NCBI GenBank assembly: GCA_003598085.1
Contig: QZKU01000098.1
Span: 1-55,043, forward strand
Reading direction: 5' to 3'
Source of the DNA: Candidatus Abyssobacteria bacterium SURF_5
Lineage (GTDB): Bacteria; Abyssobacteria; SURF-5
DNA length: 55,043 nt
Shown here: piece by piece, positions 1-7,458 of the stretch
Layout: each line of letters begins with the position of its first letter
How positions within the stretch are numbered: the stretch's first letter is position 1
Program-made: the position numbers and the translations under genes
Notes under the pieces: model-generated
Seen by the model: only the letters and a program-made list of their open reading frames with translations
What the model was told of the DNA's origin: nothing
Databases searched by the model: none

Positions 1-447
1 GTAGTCGTATTCCATCGCGGTGGTTCCCGCGGCGGTGGTTCGACTCGTGAGGTTCCCATTCAGATCATAAGCGAATTCGGCAATCGGATTGCCCAGCCGG
101 TAGATGGCCGTCACCTGATTCAGCGCATTGATCTCGCAGGTGTCCAGGCTGCCGTTGGCCAGGCTGGTGCGATTGTCGGCAAGGTCATAGCCATAATTGT
201 TCGTATAGACGGGTGAGCCGTTGTCAATGGAATATTCATTCGTCAGGCGGTACATATCGTCATAGACGTATTCGTACGATTTGTTGCCGGGCAGACTGAT
301 CGTATCGATGAGATTGGCGTCGTTATATTCGTAATCGAACAGGCTGCCGTTCGAAAACTGGTAATCGTCGAGGCGGTCAAGATTATCAAAGTCATAGATC
401 GTATAGATACTGCTCGTCGCCGCGATTCCCCTTATATGAGAGGGCAT
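1..447 (-). CDS. RHS/YD-repeat protein fragment, runs off left edge
   Basis: The minus-strand frame is open from ATG at 447 to the window edge. It encodes successive Tyr/Asp-rich repeats of the form YxYDxxxRLT and FAYDLNGNLTSRT, the hallmark of RHS/YD-repeat proteins, which are large wall or toxin-delivery shells. An in-frame TAG lies at 480-478. A GAGGGG stretch sits 8-9 nt before the ATG and could be a ribosome site. The frame begins directly inside repeats, with no signal peptide or N-terminal domain. It is therefore either a 5'-truncated copy or a detached C-terminal cassette. The family assignment is firm; function and intactness are open because the C-terminus lies outside the window. 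Confidence 0.75.
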   Translation of the reverse strand, partial: MPSHIRGIAATSSIYTIYDFDNLDRLDDYQFSNGSLFDYEYNDANLIDTISLPGNKSYEYVYDDMYRLTNEYSIDNGSPVYTNNYGYDLADNRTSLANGSLDTCEINALNQVTAIYRLGNPIAEFAYDLNGNLTSRTTAAGTTAMEYDY

Positions 448-1198
448 CGGAATGTCCCCCTCACGGGATACTGCCGTCTATGTTTGTCCCTCTCGGGTTG
501 CAGCAAAAGAATACATTTTCGCTGAAGTCTATTCGCTCCAGTCTTCTTTTGTCAAGCACTTTTTTTGATTAACTTTATGTTAACGGACGATTCCGGGAAG
601 GCCAATAATATCAAGGATGCCTCAAACAGGAAGTTGCGTAAGAAGAAAACTCCTGACCAACATAGCTTTCACAAAGGTTCAAGGAATGAAAGCACTCTTG
701 TCCACAATAATTTTCCAAAAGCGGAACATGAGATACTTCCGCATCCCGCGGGCCCAACGGAGCTACACAAGAAAGAAGAAAAAAAGATTCCTCAACAGGA
801 GGTAACAGAGGAAACAGAGCACAGAGAATATCTTTTCCTCCGTTACCTCTGTTGCCTCCTGTTTGAGATGTTTCTTCTTGAATCTGTACATCAAACAAAC
901 CTCATTTTCAGGCAGACAGCGGAACCTTGAAAATCGTGCGTTCTTAACTTCTGACATGTCATTCTCACATTGGACAGCAGTGAATTTCTGTCGTGATTTT
1001 GGTTGCGGCTTTACTGCGCTGTGCCGACCTGAATCACCGGTGTTCTGAACCAATATGTGCAAATTAGAAGGAGCGGCGGGAAAAAGCCATAATTTAGTAG
1101 AGATAATAATGAAGTGGATAGAATTAACAACAGTTCGGGAGCTGATGTGCAGGCGCAAGGTTTTCTCTGCACGGCTCTCCTCGAAAGGATGATATAAA
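448..1198. other. intergenic stretch, no supportable gene
   Basis: This roughly 750-base stretch is AT-rich on its left side and contains one imperfect inverted repeat, listed separately. Open frames here are short, mutually overlapping, lack ribosome sites and show no recognisable protein. Nothing else was identified. Confidence 0.6.
796..861. repeat. inverted repeat, CAGGAGGTAACAGAGG type
   Basis: The arms at 796-811 and 846-861 are complementary over 16 bases with one mismatch, separated by a 34-base loop that itself contains AACAGAG/CACAGAG units. The arms belong to a low-complexity AACAGAGG motif class that I have seen as dispersed intergenic sequence in other bacterial genomes. No gene is associated with it. 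Confidence 0.6.
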
Positions 1199-1726
1199 AT
1201 GGAAGCAAAGAAAACAAATTGGAAGCCGGAAGGGTTTCATTCCCTTACACCCCACCTTACGGTCAGCGATGTTGAAAAAGCCATTGAGTTTTACAAAGAC
1301 GCTTTTGCGGCCGAAGAAATCTCGCGCCTGGCGGGTCCCGGCGGAGCCGGCGTGATGCATGCCGAACTCAAGATCGGCGACTCGTTCTTCATGTTGGGCC
1401 AGAGTTGTGATGAATCAAGCCACGAGGAACATCATGAAAAATATCATGGAGAAGAACACGAGGGGAAACACAAAGAGCACGAGGAACATGCAAGCTGCAT
1501 GGTGCATATATACGTTGAAGATGTTGACGCCGCATTTGAGCGGGCGAAGGCGGCGGGGGCGAAGGTGACGATGCCGCCCGAGAACATGTTCTGGGGAGAC
1601 CGGTACGGAATGGTCAGCGATCCGTTTGGACATTCGTGGTCGCTGGCGACTCATATAGAGGATATCACGCCGGAACAAATGAGCGAGCGCGCGGAGGAAT
1701 TCTTCGCGAAAATGAGCAAAAAGTAA
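1199..1726 (+). CDS. VOC-superfamily (PhnB/glyoxalase-like) protein with His-rich loop
   Basis: A 175-aa protein with the paired beta-alpha-beta-beta-beta modules of the vicinal-oxygen-chelate fold. Module 1 covers about residues 12-68 (SLTPHLTVSDVEKAIEFYKD) and module 2 about 100-155 (HIYVEDVDAAFERAKAAGAK, then DRYGMVSDPFGHSW). This resembles PhnB-like proteins, whose substrates are mostly unknown. The two modules are joined by an unusual loop at residues 71-99 with eight histidines (75, 78, 79, 83, 87, 91, 94, 97) and many Glu/Lys, a plausible extra metal-binding patch. The start is supported by AAAGGATG about 8 nt upstream. The gene stands alone, 212 bases ahead of a crotonase. The fold is clear; the reaction cannot be assigned. 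Confidence 0.82.
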   Translation: MEAKKTNWKPEGFHSLTPHLTVSDVEKAIEFYKDAFAAEEISRLAGPGGAGVMHAELKIGDSFFMLGQSCDESSHEEHHEKYHGEEHEGKHKEHEEHASCMVHIYVEDVDAAFERAKAAGAKVTMPPENMFWGDRYGMVSDPFGHSWSLATHIEDITPEQMSERAEEFFAKMSKK

Positions 1727-1938
1727 ATGTCTTCCTCTTAGACAAGAGGCGCAGACAACGAATCACGCCTTTAGAATCGGGTCTTGGCCGATTTTTCTCC
1801 TTCCTTCGGGGGGCGTTTACATTGCAACGCTCCCCGCAATTTTCGTTCGGAGCCATTCACGGAGAGGCGCTGTGTCGCCAGCGCGAGTCGGAAACCCTGC
1901 CTGTGATACAATCTCATGATCACGAAAGGAGGAACTGC

Positions 1939-2805
1939 ATGGAAACCATGCGTCTGGAGACAGCCGAGGGCGTGCGTTCGATTGTGTTTTGCCGGGCGCG
2001 CGAGTACAACACGATCACGTTTCAATTTCGCGACGAGCTATCGCGCGCGATCGACGAGGCCGACGCCGACCCCGAAGTGCGCGTCATTCTTCTTCGCGCC
2101 GAGGGACCTGCATTCTGCGCGGGTTACGGGCTGGACTGGTCAACGGCATCGCAGGCGGAAGAGGCCGCGACCGGAGCCGTCGTATCGTCGACCGCGAAGC
2201 GGGTGTGGAATTCAGTCGCCGATTACCAGGTGATGTCGACCTTCGTCGACACCTACATGAAGCTGTGGTATGCGAAGAAGCCGACCATTGCCGCGGTGCA
2301 GGGCTGGTGCATCGGCGGCGGGACGGATATGGTGCTGTGCGCCGATATCATAATTGCGGCCGATAACGCAATCTTCGGGTATCCGCCGGCGCGGGTATGG
2401 GGCACGCCGACGACGGCGATGTGGGTGTATCGCATGGGGCTCGAACAGACGAAGCGTTATCTTTTGACCGGCGACGAGATTCCTGCGAAAAAGGCGGCCG
2501 AGATCGGATTGATTCTGGAAGTCGCTCCGGCGGAAGAATTGCAAGAGCACGCGTTTGCGCTGGCGAGGCGGATGGCGCGGCTGCCTTTGAACCAGCTCAT
2601 CATGCTGAAGCTGTTGGCGAATCAGACGGTGGAGAATATGGGATTGGCGTCGAGCCGGATGCTCGGGACGCTCTTCGACGGCATCGCGCGCCACACGCAG
2701 GAGGGGCTCGATTTCGTCAAGCGCGCGCAGGAGGCGGGCTTCCGTCAGGCGGTAAGAGAGCGCGACAACCCGTTTGAGGATTACGGAAGCAGGAAGAAGG
2801 CGTAG
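1939..2805 (+). CDS. crotonase/enoyl-CoA hydratase-family protein, atypical active site
   Basis: A 288-aa crotonase-fold protein. The CoA/oxyanion segments are present: FCAGYGLDW near residue 60 and GWCIGGGTDMVLCADI near residue 125. Family hydratases use two Glu residues; by alignment to rat crotonase the first falls on Asp (GGGTD for GGGCE) and the second on Pro (FGYPPARVWG for FGQPEILLG). A simple hydratase reaction is therefore doubtful; another crotonase chemistry such as a hydrolase, lyase or isomerase is possible. The start at 1939 follows AAAGGAGG with good spacing. The frame is open further upstream to 1636, but that part overlaps the VOC gene and is not protein-like. Monocistronic, with a repeat-rich region downstream. 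Confidence 0.85.
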   Translation: METMRLETAEGVRSIVFCRAREYNTITFQFRDELSRAIDEADADPEVRVILLRAEGPAFCAGYGLDWSTASQAEEAATGAVVSSTAKRVWNSVADYQVMSTFVDTYMKLWYAKKPTIAAVQGWCIGGGTDMVLCADIIIAADNAIFGYPPARVWGTPTTAMWVYRMGLEQTKRYLLTGDEIPAKKAAEIGLILEVAPAEELQEHAFALARRMARLPLNQLIMLKLLANQTVENMGLASSRMLGTLFDGIARHTQEGLDFVKRAQEAGFRQAVRERDNPFEDYGSRKKA

Positions 2806-2856
2806 GGAAGCCAGAGGCATGCGCAGACGGTTTGCTGCGTGTGGGATCACTGAGAG

Positions 2857-2893
2857 GCGCAGACCCTGGATTCCTGCTTCCGCAGGAATGACG
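2857..2893 (-). repeat. palindromic repeat family A, copy 1
   Basis: The core ATTCCTGCTTCCGCAGGAAT at 2870-2889 is a near-perfect 20-base palindrome, flanked by CCTGG on the left and GACG on the right. It reads in the same orientation as copy 3. Read through in translation, this family gives the often-seen artefact peptide (I)PA(E/K)AGIQ. Confidence 0.85.
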
Positions 2894-3065
2894 AAAAAGA
2901 AAAAGCAGGAATGAAGAAAAAGGAAAAGCAGGAATACTAGCAAGAGAAGGCGGGAGTTCCGAGAAGAAAGAGCAGGAACGAAAAAAGAAAACAAGGACGA
3001 TCAAAAGATTCCGGGTCGGCATCAGCGGGGAAACTTGATATAGCAGAAGTGAGGCACCCATTTCC

Positions 3066-3094
3066 CGTCATTCCTGCGAAAGCAGGAATCCAGG
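3066..3094 (+). repeat. palindromic repeat family A, copy 2 (left flank of GIY-YIG gene)
   Basis: The core ATTCCTGCGAAAGCAGGAAT lies at 3070-3089, preceded by CGTC and followed by CCAGGAAAGCGAAC. The 29 bases 3066-3094 are exactly the reverse complement of 3474-3502 on the other side of the GIY-YIG gene. The extended right flank GAAAGCGAAC is shared with copies 4 and 5. Confidence 0.9.
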
Positions 3095-3172
3095 AAAGCG
3101 AACAACCGGCCGACAGGTTCCTACTCCCTTTTTGGCCAGCGGCAGCGGGAAGATAAAGCATATATCAGTCTT

Positions 3173-3463
3173 ATGAAGCCTTCCTACGTTTACATATTGG
3201 CAAGCGGCAAGAACGGTACTCTTTATATTGGTGTGACGAATGAACTTGTGAAGAGAGTATATCAACATAAGGCTAATCTCGTGGAAGGTTTTACAAAGCG
3301 ATACTGTGTTCATGACCTGGTTTACTATGACCAGTTTGAAGATATACGAGAAGCGATTGAGAGAGAAGAGCAAATCAAGCGGTGGAAGCGGCGGTGGAAA
3401 TTGCAGCTGATTGAAGAGAGCAATCCGCACTGGAGGGATCTTTATCAGGACGTGATTCACTAG
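3173..3463 (+). CDS. small single-domain GIY-YIG nuclease-family protein
   Basis: A 96-aa protein consisting of only a GIY-YIG domain. It has the YVYIL strand, the GTLYIGVT strand, the Arg of LVKRVYQHK, and the Glu in the REAIEREEQIKRWKR helix that binds the metal in this family. It belongs to the UPF0213/YhbQ-like group of tiny GIY-YIG proteins, whose roles are poorly known; the fold cuts DNA in characterised members. No separate DNA-binding domain is present. The gene lies between two identical, inverted palindromic repeats: copy 2 ends 78 bases upstream and copy 3 begins about 10 bases after the stop codon. This suggests that the nuclease acts on, or moves with, the repeats. Family call firm, role inferred. 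Confidence 0.9.
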   Translation: MKPSYVYILASGKNGTLYIGVTNELVKRVYQHKANLVEGFTKRYCVHDLVYYDQFEDIREAIEREEQIKRWKRRWKLQLIEESNPHWRDLYQDVIH

Positions 3464-3465
3464 AT

Positions 3466-3507
3466 GCGCAGACCCTGGATTCCTGCTTTCGCAGGAATGA
3501 CGAAAAG
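3466..3507 (-). repeat. palindromic repeat family A, copy 3 (right flank of GIY-YIG gene)
   Basis: The core ATTCCTGCTTTCGCAGGAAT lies at 3479-3498. The 29-base segment 3474-3502 is the exact reverse complement of 3066-3094. The left extension GCGCAGACCCTGG is shared with copy 1. It begins almost at the GIY-YIG stop codon, so any transcript would end in this hairpin. Confidence 0.9.
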
Positions 3508-3692
3508 AAAAAGGCAGGGATGACGGAATAAAAGAAATGGGAGTGACGAAATAAAAAAGGAAGAATGATTAAAGAGAAAGTGGGAATCAGGAAAGGAGCA
3601 TTGGTCGCGGGCAGTGAAACCGATGTTCTCGCATTAAAACGCATCCAGTAGCTGGAATGCTTGACATGGCAAGGGCACAGCGTCTTCCTCTC

Positions 3693-3744
3693 CGTCATTC
3701 CTGCGGGATCTGTCCCGGACCCCGATCCGGAAGCAGAATCCAGG
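3693..3744 (+). repeat. palindromic repeat family A, copy 4 with enlarged loop
   Basis: It begins CGTCATTCCTGC and ends AGCAGAATCCAGG like copy 2, but the central loop is replaced by a GC-rich segment containing TGTCCCGGACCCCGATCCGG. The right flank GAAAGCGAAC is kept. This is a composite variant of the family. Confidence 0.7.
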
Positions 3745-3836
3745 AAAGCGAACCTTGGCGAAGAGGCCCGAAGCTGTCTCCTAAAAAGCTGTCAGGAGCG
3801 GGTATAGTTGACACAACAAGGAGACCGCCCTCTTCC

Positions 3837-3865
3837 CGTCATTCCTGCAAAAGCAGGAATCCAGG
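3837..3865 (+). repeat. palindromic repeat family A, copy 5
   Basis: The core ATTCCTGCAAAAGCAGGAAT lies at 3841-3860 and differs from copy 2 by a single base in the 29-base unit. The right flank GAAAGCGAACA(C/A) is conserved, showing that the mobile unit is longer than the palindrome. Confidence 0.88.
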
Positions 3866-3980
3866 AAAGCGAACACCGGGAGAGAAAATGATCAGTTGCG
3901 GGAAAAGACCTCTGCAGATGGAGAAGCTGTTTTGCGGAACAATAAGCGTGAAGCGTAAAAGTATCTTTACGCCCACCGTA

Positions 3981-5678
3981 TCAATCCAGCAGCTTTCCCT
4001 TCAGCGTATCCACTTCCTCATACGGCACGTCGAAGACGAGGTCGTGCGGCTTGATTCTGACCTCGGTCATGAATTCCGGCAGGCGGTCATGCGATGAGGT
4101 AAACCCGGCGCGCCGGTTGAAGTCGTGCTCGGCGCGCAACGTCCGCCGCCCGAGATCGAGAAGATTCTCCTCCGTGAACGGAGCGCCGTTAAACGCCGTA
4201 AGCGTCTTCACCAGATAATCATTATAATTCGGGCATGCGCGCGAAAACATGCACATGCCGAGCGTGTCGATGAATCCCATCTGGATCTGGACCGCGAGCG
4301 ATTTTTCCACCTTCCCTTCCGGATTGTGGACGGTGTTGTCGTAAATGATGCCGGCCGTATGGTCGGCGCCCATCGGGCTGGTGCAGTAGGTGACGCCCGC
4401 GATCTTGTTGCCCTGCGGATGGTGCGCGGGAATCGCCTGCCCCTTGACGGCGGGGACCTTCTTGACACCCAGCATTTTGCCCGTGACAACCGCTCCGCTC
4501 CCAATCATGCGGCCCCGAATTGTTCCCTGCGCGACCTCCTGGATCAGCTCGATTGCGCTCTCGCTGTCGCCGAACCTGAGATACCCCGCCTCCATGGCCA
4601 CTCCGATAGCTGCGCCCGTTTCAATCGTATCGAGGCCGACATCGTTGAGCAGACGGTTCATCAGCGCGATCGCATCCAGATCGTGAACGAGGAGGTTTGA
4701 ACCCAGCAGCGCAACCGTCTCATATTCCAATCCACTCACCAGGAACTGATGATTCTGATCGTGATAGACAATCGAGCACCTTACCGGGCAGCTTGGCGAA
4801 CAGGAATGCATCTTTGCGCCGCGGCTCTTCGCGATTTCTATGATAGCCAATCCCTGAATCTGCTCGGCGTACTCGTAGGCGCCCGCCGAGAAATTGCGGG
4901 TGGGCAGCGTGCCGAAAGCGTTGAAATTGGGAATGCCGCCGGGTGTTCCGCAGGTGCGCAATTGTTCGAGGAATCCCTTGGCCTCGCGCATCGATTTCGT
5001 GAACTCGCGGGTGACCGCGTTATATTCTGCTTTCTGCTTCGGCTGAACCGGCGCCGTGCCGGCGTCATCGATAACGATGGCTTTGAGTCCTTTTGAACCC
5101 ATCACGGCGCCCATGCCGCCGCGGCCGGCATGGCGATTCGGCATTCCTTCCATATCACTTGACGCGACGCTCGAGCCATGCAGCAGCATTTCGCCCGCCT
5201 GTCCAATCGAGAGACTGGCCACCTTTTCACCATGGTTTCGGCGAACGCTCTCGCACACCGCATAATTGCCTTTTCCCGCAAGATCGCCGGCTTGTTCGAG
5301 ACGCGCCGCATCTTTGGATATGCTCAGCACATGAAGGCCGTCCTCTTTCGGCTGTCCCTCGATGACGATGGCCGCGATCCCGAGACGCGCCAATTTCTGA
5401 GACGCCATTCCTCCGACGTTGCTTTCCTTGATGCCGCCGGTGAGCGGGCTTTTGGCGCCGATGGAAAGCCGGCCGGAGCACGGCGTGCCGGTGCCGGAGA
5501 GGTAACCCGGAGCAATGACCATTTTGTTGTGCGCACCGAGCGGAAAGCAGGTCGGCGGCACTTCCCTATTTATTATGGAAGAAGTGAGGCCTCTTCCTCC
5601 GAGATCCAGGTATTCCTGCGGCAGTTCTTCAGCTCTGATGGATAAATCGGTCATGTTGACCCTGAGAATCTTTCGCAT
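3981..5678 (-). CDS. tungsten/molybdenum aldehyde:ferredoxin oxidoreductase family protein
   Basis: A 565-aa protein matching the AOR fold along its length; typical members are about 600 aa. The N-terminal domain carries DLGGRGLTSSII, APGYLSGTGTPCSGR and SPLTGGIKESNVGG, which wrap the bis-pterin cofactor. The [4Fe-4S] ligands appear as C293-x3-C297-x3-C301 (CSPSCPVRC) plus a distal Cys476 in DTLGMCMF. The C-x3-C-x3-C spacing differs from the C-x2-C-x3-C of Pyrococcus AOR. Such enzymes oxidise aldehydes, or reduce acids, with ferredoxin in the cytoplasm. The start at 5678 follows AGGAGCG; a longer frame to 5705 lacks a better site. A minus-strand flavoprotein lies 150 bases upstream. The specific aldehyde is unknown. 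Confidence 0.9.
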   Translation of the reverse strand: MRKILRVNMTDLSIRAEELPQEYLDLGGRGLTSSIINREVPPTCFPLGAHNKMVIAPGYLSGTGTPCSGRLSIGAKSPLTGGIKESNVGGMASQKLARLGIAAIVIEGQPKEDGLHVLSISKDAARLEQAGDLAGKGNYAVCESVRRNHGEKVASLSIGQAGEMLLHGSSVASSDMEGMPNRHAGRGGMGAVMGSKGLKAIVIDDAGTAPVQPKQKAEYNAVTREFTKSMREAKGFLEQLRTCGTPGGIPNFNAFGTLPTRNFSAGAYEYAEQIQGLAIIEIAKSRGAKMHSCSPSCPVRCSIVYHDQNHQFLVSGLEYETVALLGSNLLVHDLDAIALMNRLLNDVGLDTIETGAAIGVAMEAGYLRFGDSESAIELIQEVAQGTIRGRMIGSGAVVTGKMLGVKKVPAVKGQAIPAHHPQGNKIAGVTYCTSPMGADHTAGIIYDNTVHNPEGKVEKSLAVQIQMGFIDTLGMCMFSRACPNYNDYLVKTLTAFNGAPFTEENLLDLGRRTLRAEHDFNRRAGFTSSHDRLPEFMTEVRIKPHDLVFDVPYEEVDTLKGKLLD

Positions 5679-5830
5679 CGCTCGCTCCTCTTGTCGATCG
5701 TTCACAAACGGGCACGGCCCGCCGTGCCTTACAAATGTATTGCCAAACCATCCAGATTAATTTTCGTTGCGTACCGATGCCCCTGCAAATAAATTGCTTT
5801 ATTCACGGGCGATATGTATGGCCCGCAGGC

Positions 5831-7135
5831 TTATTGTTTCAAGTGATCTCTGATCATCGGCGCCGCTTTGATGGCCGAATCGAATGCAATGTCTCCGCTG
5901 CAGCCGTCTCCTTTCGCGGTGTCGCCGACGAAGAACAGGTTTGGCACATACGGCGACCTGATATCGTGACGGTCAACACGCGTCTGGCCCACTTTCAGCA
6001 GAGTTCCATCAAGAATCACATAAGCAAGCGGGCGCTCCCACTCGACGTACTCGAAGAAATCGGGATAGAGATTTCGGATGAATTCGCGCAACAAGTCAAG
6101 CGCATTTTTCAGCGTCGGTCCTTTTTTGGCCTGCTCGCGCGGGACAACCATGAGCCACGTGGAAAGCTGTTTTCCGCGCGGCGCGAGCGAAATGTCGTAA
6201 TTTGAGGGAAAGCTCCCAAGCACGACGGGATCGAGGCAGATGATGTTGCCTTCCATATCGCTCACAGGTTTTCTCAGGCCGAAATCGATGCTGACGCCGG
6301 AAGTGGGCTCAAGCGACCAGGCATAATCTATGAACTCCTGGGGGAATGGTTCGGTTGAAACGCAATTGAACAGGTGCTGGACCGGCGGAGTGAAGACTAC
6401 GGCGTCACCGAGGTACAGACGACCGCGGGCCGTCACGCCGATCGCCCTTTCCTTTTGAATTTCTATTCCGGAAACAGGCATGCCCGTCTTGATCTCGCCG
6501 CCGTTTCGCTCAATCACGTATCTCAACTTATCGGTGATCTGCTTTACGCCGCCGACAGGCTCAGCCAAAGGTTCTTCCGCTATTTGCGCATTCTTCACGA
6601 AATCCATGACCTCGCCCGCCGAAGCACTCTCGATATCGGGGGCGATTATGGTGAATCCGAGCAGGCGGAAGAAACGTTTCACGTGCTCGTCCTGAGTATG
6701 ACGCTCGACAAACTCGAGGAGGGTCTTGTCGTACCATCGAGACGGGTCTTCGCCAATCATTTCAAAGATGGTTTGCAAGAGGGCGGGCCGGCTCTCGTCC
6801 GGCACGAGTTCGGTCTGCATGAAGTCTTCAACACCATTCGGCCGCTTGATCAGCCTGCCGTCCTGATAAACGTATGAGGTCCTGTCCTTTTTCCTCGCGA
6901 ACTCGATGGATTCCCCGACCATATCAAGAACGCGCGCGGCGGGGCCTTGATGTCCGAAGCGGTTGGCATGCAACCCCAGATCGATGATATAACCGTCCTT
7001 CTCGATGCATTTGGCGCGACCTCCGATTTCAGAGTCGGATTCGAAAATAGTGACGGGAATGCCGCACTTTGCCAATAACGCGCCTACGGATAAACCGCCG
7101 AATCCGGCGCCAATAATGATGACGTTCTTTTGCAT
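5831..7135 (-). CDS. FAD-dependent oxidoreductase, phytoene-desaturase/amine-oxidase type
   Basis: A 434-aa flavoprotein. The N-terminal Rossmann motif IIGAGFGGLSVGALLAKCG is followed by FESDSEIGGRAK, the FAD-binding GG doublet typical of CrtI-like and protoporphyrinogen-oxidase-like enzymes. The C-terminal FAD motif is NLFFVGDTAKGDGCSGDIAFDSA. There is no signal peptide or membrane segment. A GGGAG site precedes the ATG. It sits between an AOR gene downstream and an amidohydrolase upstream on the same strand, but the gaps of 150 and about 320 bases do not force one operon. Possible roles are desaturation or saturation of a polyisoprenoid or another lipid; the substrate is not evident and no carotenoid genes are nearby. 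Confidence 0.82.
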   Translation of the reverse strand: MQKNVIIIGAGFGGLSVGALLAKCGIPVTIFESDSEIGGRAKCIEKDGYIIDLGLHANRFGHQGPAARVLDMVGESIEFARKKDRTSYVYQDGRLIKRPNGVEDFMQTELVPDESRPALLQTIFEMIGEDPSRWYDKTLLEFVERHTQDEHVKRFFRLLGFTIIAPDIESASAGEVMDFVKNAQIAEEPLAEPVGGVKQITDKLRYVIERNGGEIKTGMPVSGIEIQKERAIGVTARGRLYLGDAVVFTPPVQHLFNCVSTEPFPQEFIDYAWSLEPTSGVSIDFGLRKPVSDMEGNIICLDPVVLGSFPSNYDISLAPRGKQLSTWLMVVPREQAKKGPTLKNALDLLREFIRNLYPDFFEYVEWERPLAYVILDGTLLKVGQTRVDRHDIRSPYVPNLFFVGDTAKGDGCSGDIAFDSAIKAAPMIRDHLKQ

Positions 7136-7458
7136 GCGTTCTCCCGAAAAGAAGCAGGGGTGGCTGCCCCATTATAAACGGCAGGGGCAGTTGATTTCAA
7201 TACCTCAATTCACCTGGAGAAACTGTGCGAATGAATTCGCACCTACCGTGGAATACAATAGAATCCTGAGGCCGAAAGCCTGTGCCAGCAAGACTTGCAT
7301 GGCCATGAGTTGAAAGGCCACGGCGACGGTACGAAAAATATACGGCCGCGGTCGGATGCGCGAACGCCGAATATCCGGTCGCGGCCGGATGTCTATCGCT
7401 ACCGCAGGGCGCGGGCCCGCCCTTCTTGTGCATGCGACGCGAAAGCGAGCTGATAACC
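7136..7458. other. intergenic stretch with two repeat elements
   Basis: Contains family B palindrome copy 1 (own entry). At about 7328-7403 there is an imperfect inverted element: CGGCCGCGGTCGGATG at 7343-7358 recurs with two changes at 7376-7391, and the outer flanks (GGTACG near 7328, CTACCGC near 7400) are roughly complementary. No gene is seen. Confidence 0.55.
7222..7247 (-). repeat. palindromic repeat family B, copy 1
   Basis: The core GTGCGAATGAATTCGCAC at 7225-7242 is flanked by ACT on the left and CTACC on the right. The same unit recurs at 45.4, 47.9 and 51.6 kb. Confidence 0.85.

Larger units (their letters stand above)
2806..3172. other. intergenic repeat-rich stretch before the GIY-YIG gene
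   Basis: Holds palindromic repeat copies A1 and A2 (separate entries), with a purine-rich filler of degenerate GAAAAAGCAGGAAT-like units between them at about 2890-3000. The filler looks like decayed repeat copies. No gene is supported. Confidence 0.6.
3464..3980. other. intergenic repeat-rich stretch between the GIY-YIG and AOR genes
   Basis: Holds family A copies 3, 4 and 5, plus degenerate GGGATGACGGAATAAA / GGAGTGACGAAATAAA units at about 3518-3560 that look like eroded copies. No gene is supported. The AOR gene converges on this region from the right. Confidence 0.6.

Noticed and set aside
1636-1938. Upstream extension of the crotonase frame
   Set aside because: It overlaps the 3' end of the VOC gene, lacks protein-like sequence, and a strong AAAGGAGG site points to ATG 1939.
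2212-2994. 260-aa minus-strand frame
   Set aside because: Antisense to the crotonase gene; its only recognisable part is PAEAGIQ, a translation artefact of the family A repeat.
2857-3865. Possible CRISPR array from five similar repeats
   Set aside because: Repeats are palindromic, in both orientations and irregularly spaced with a gene between them; no uniform spacers and no cas genes.
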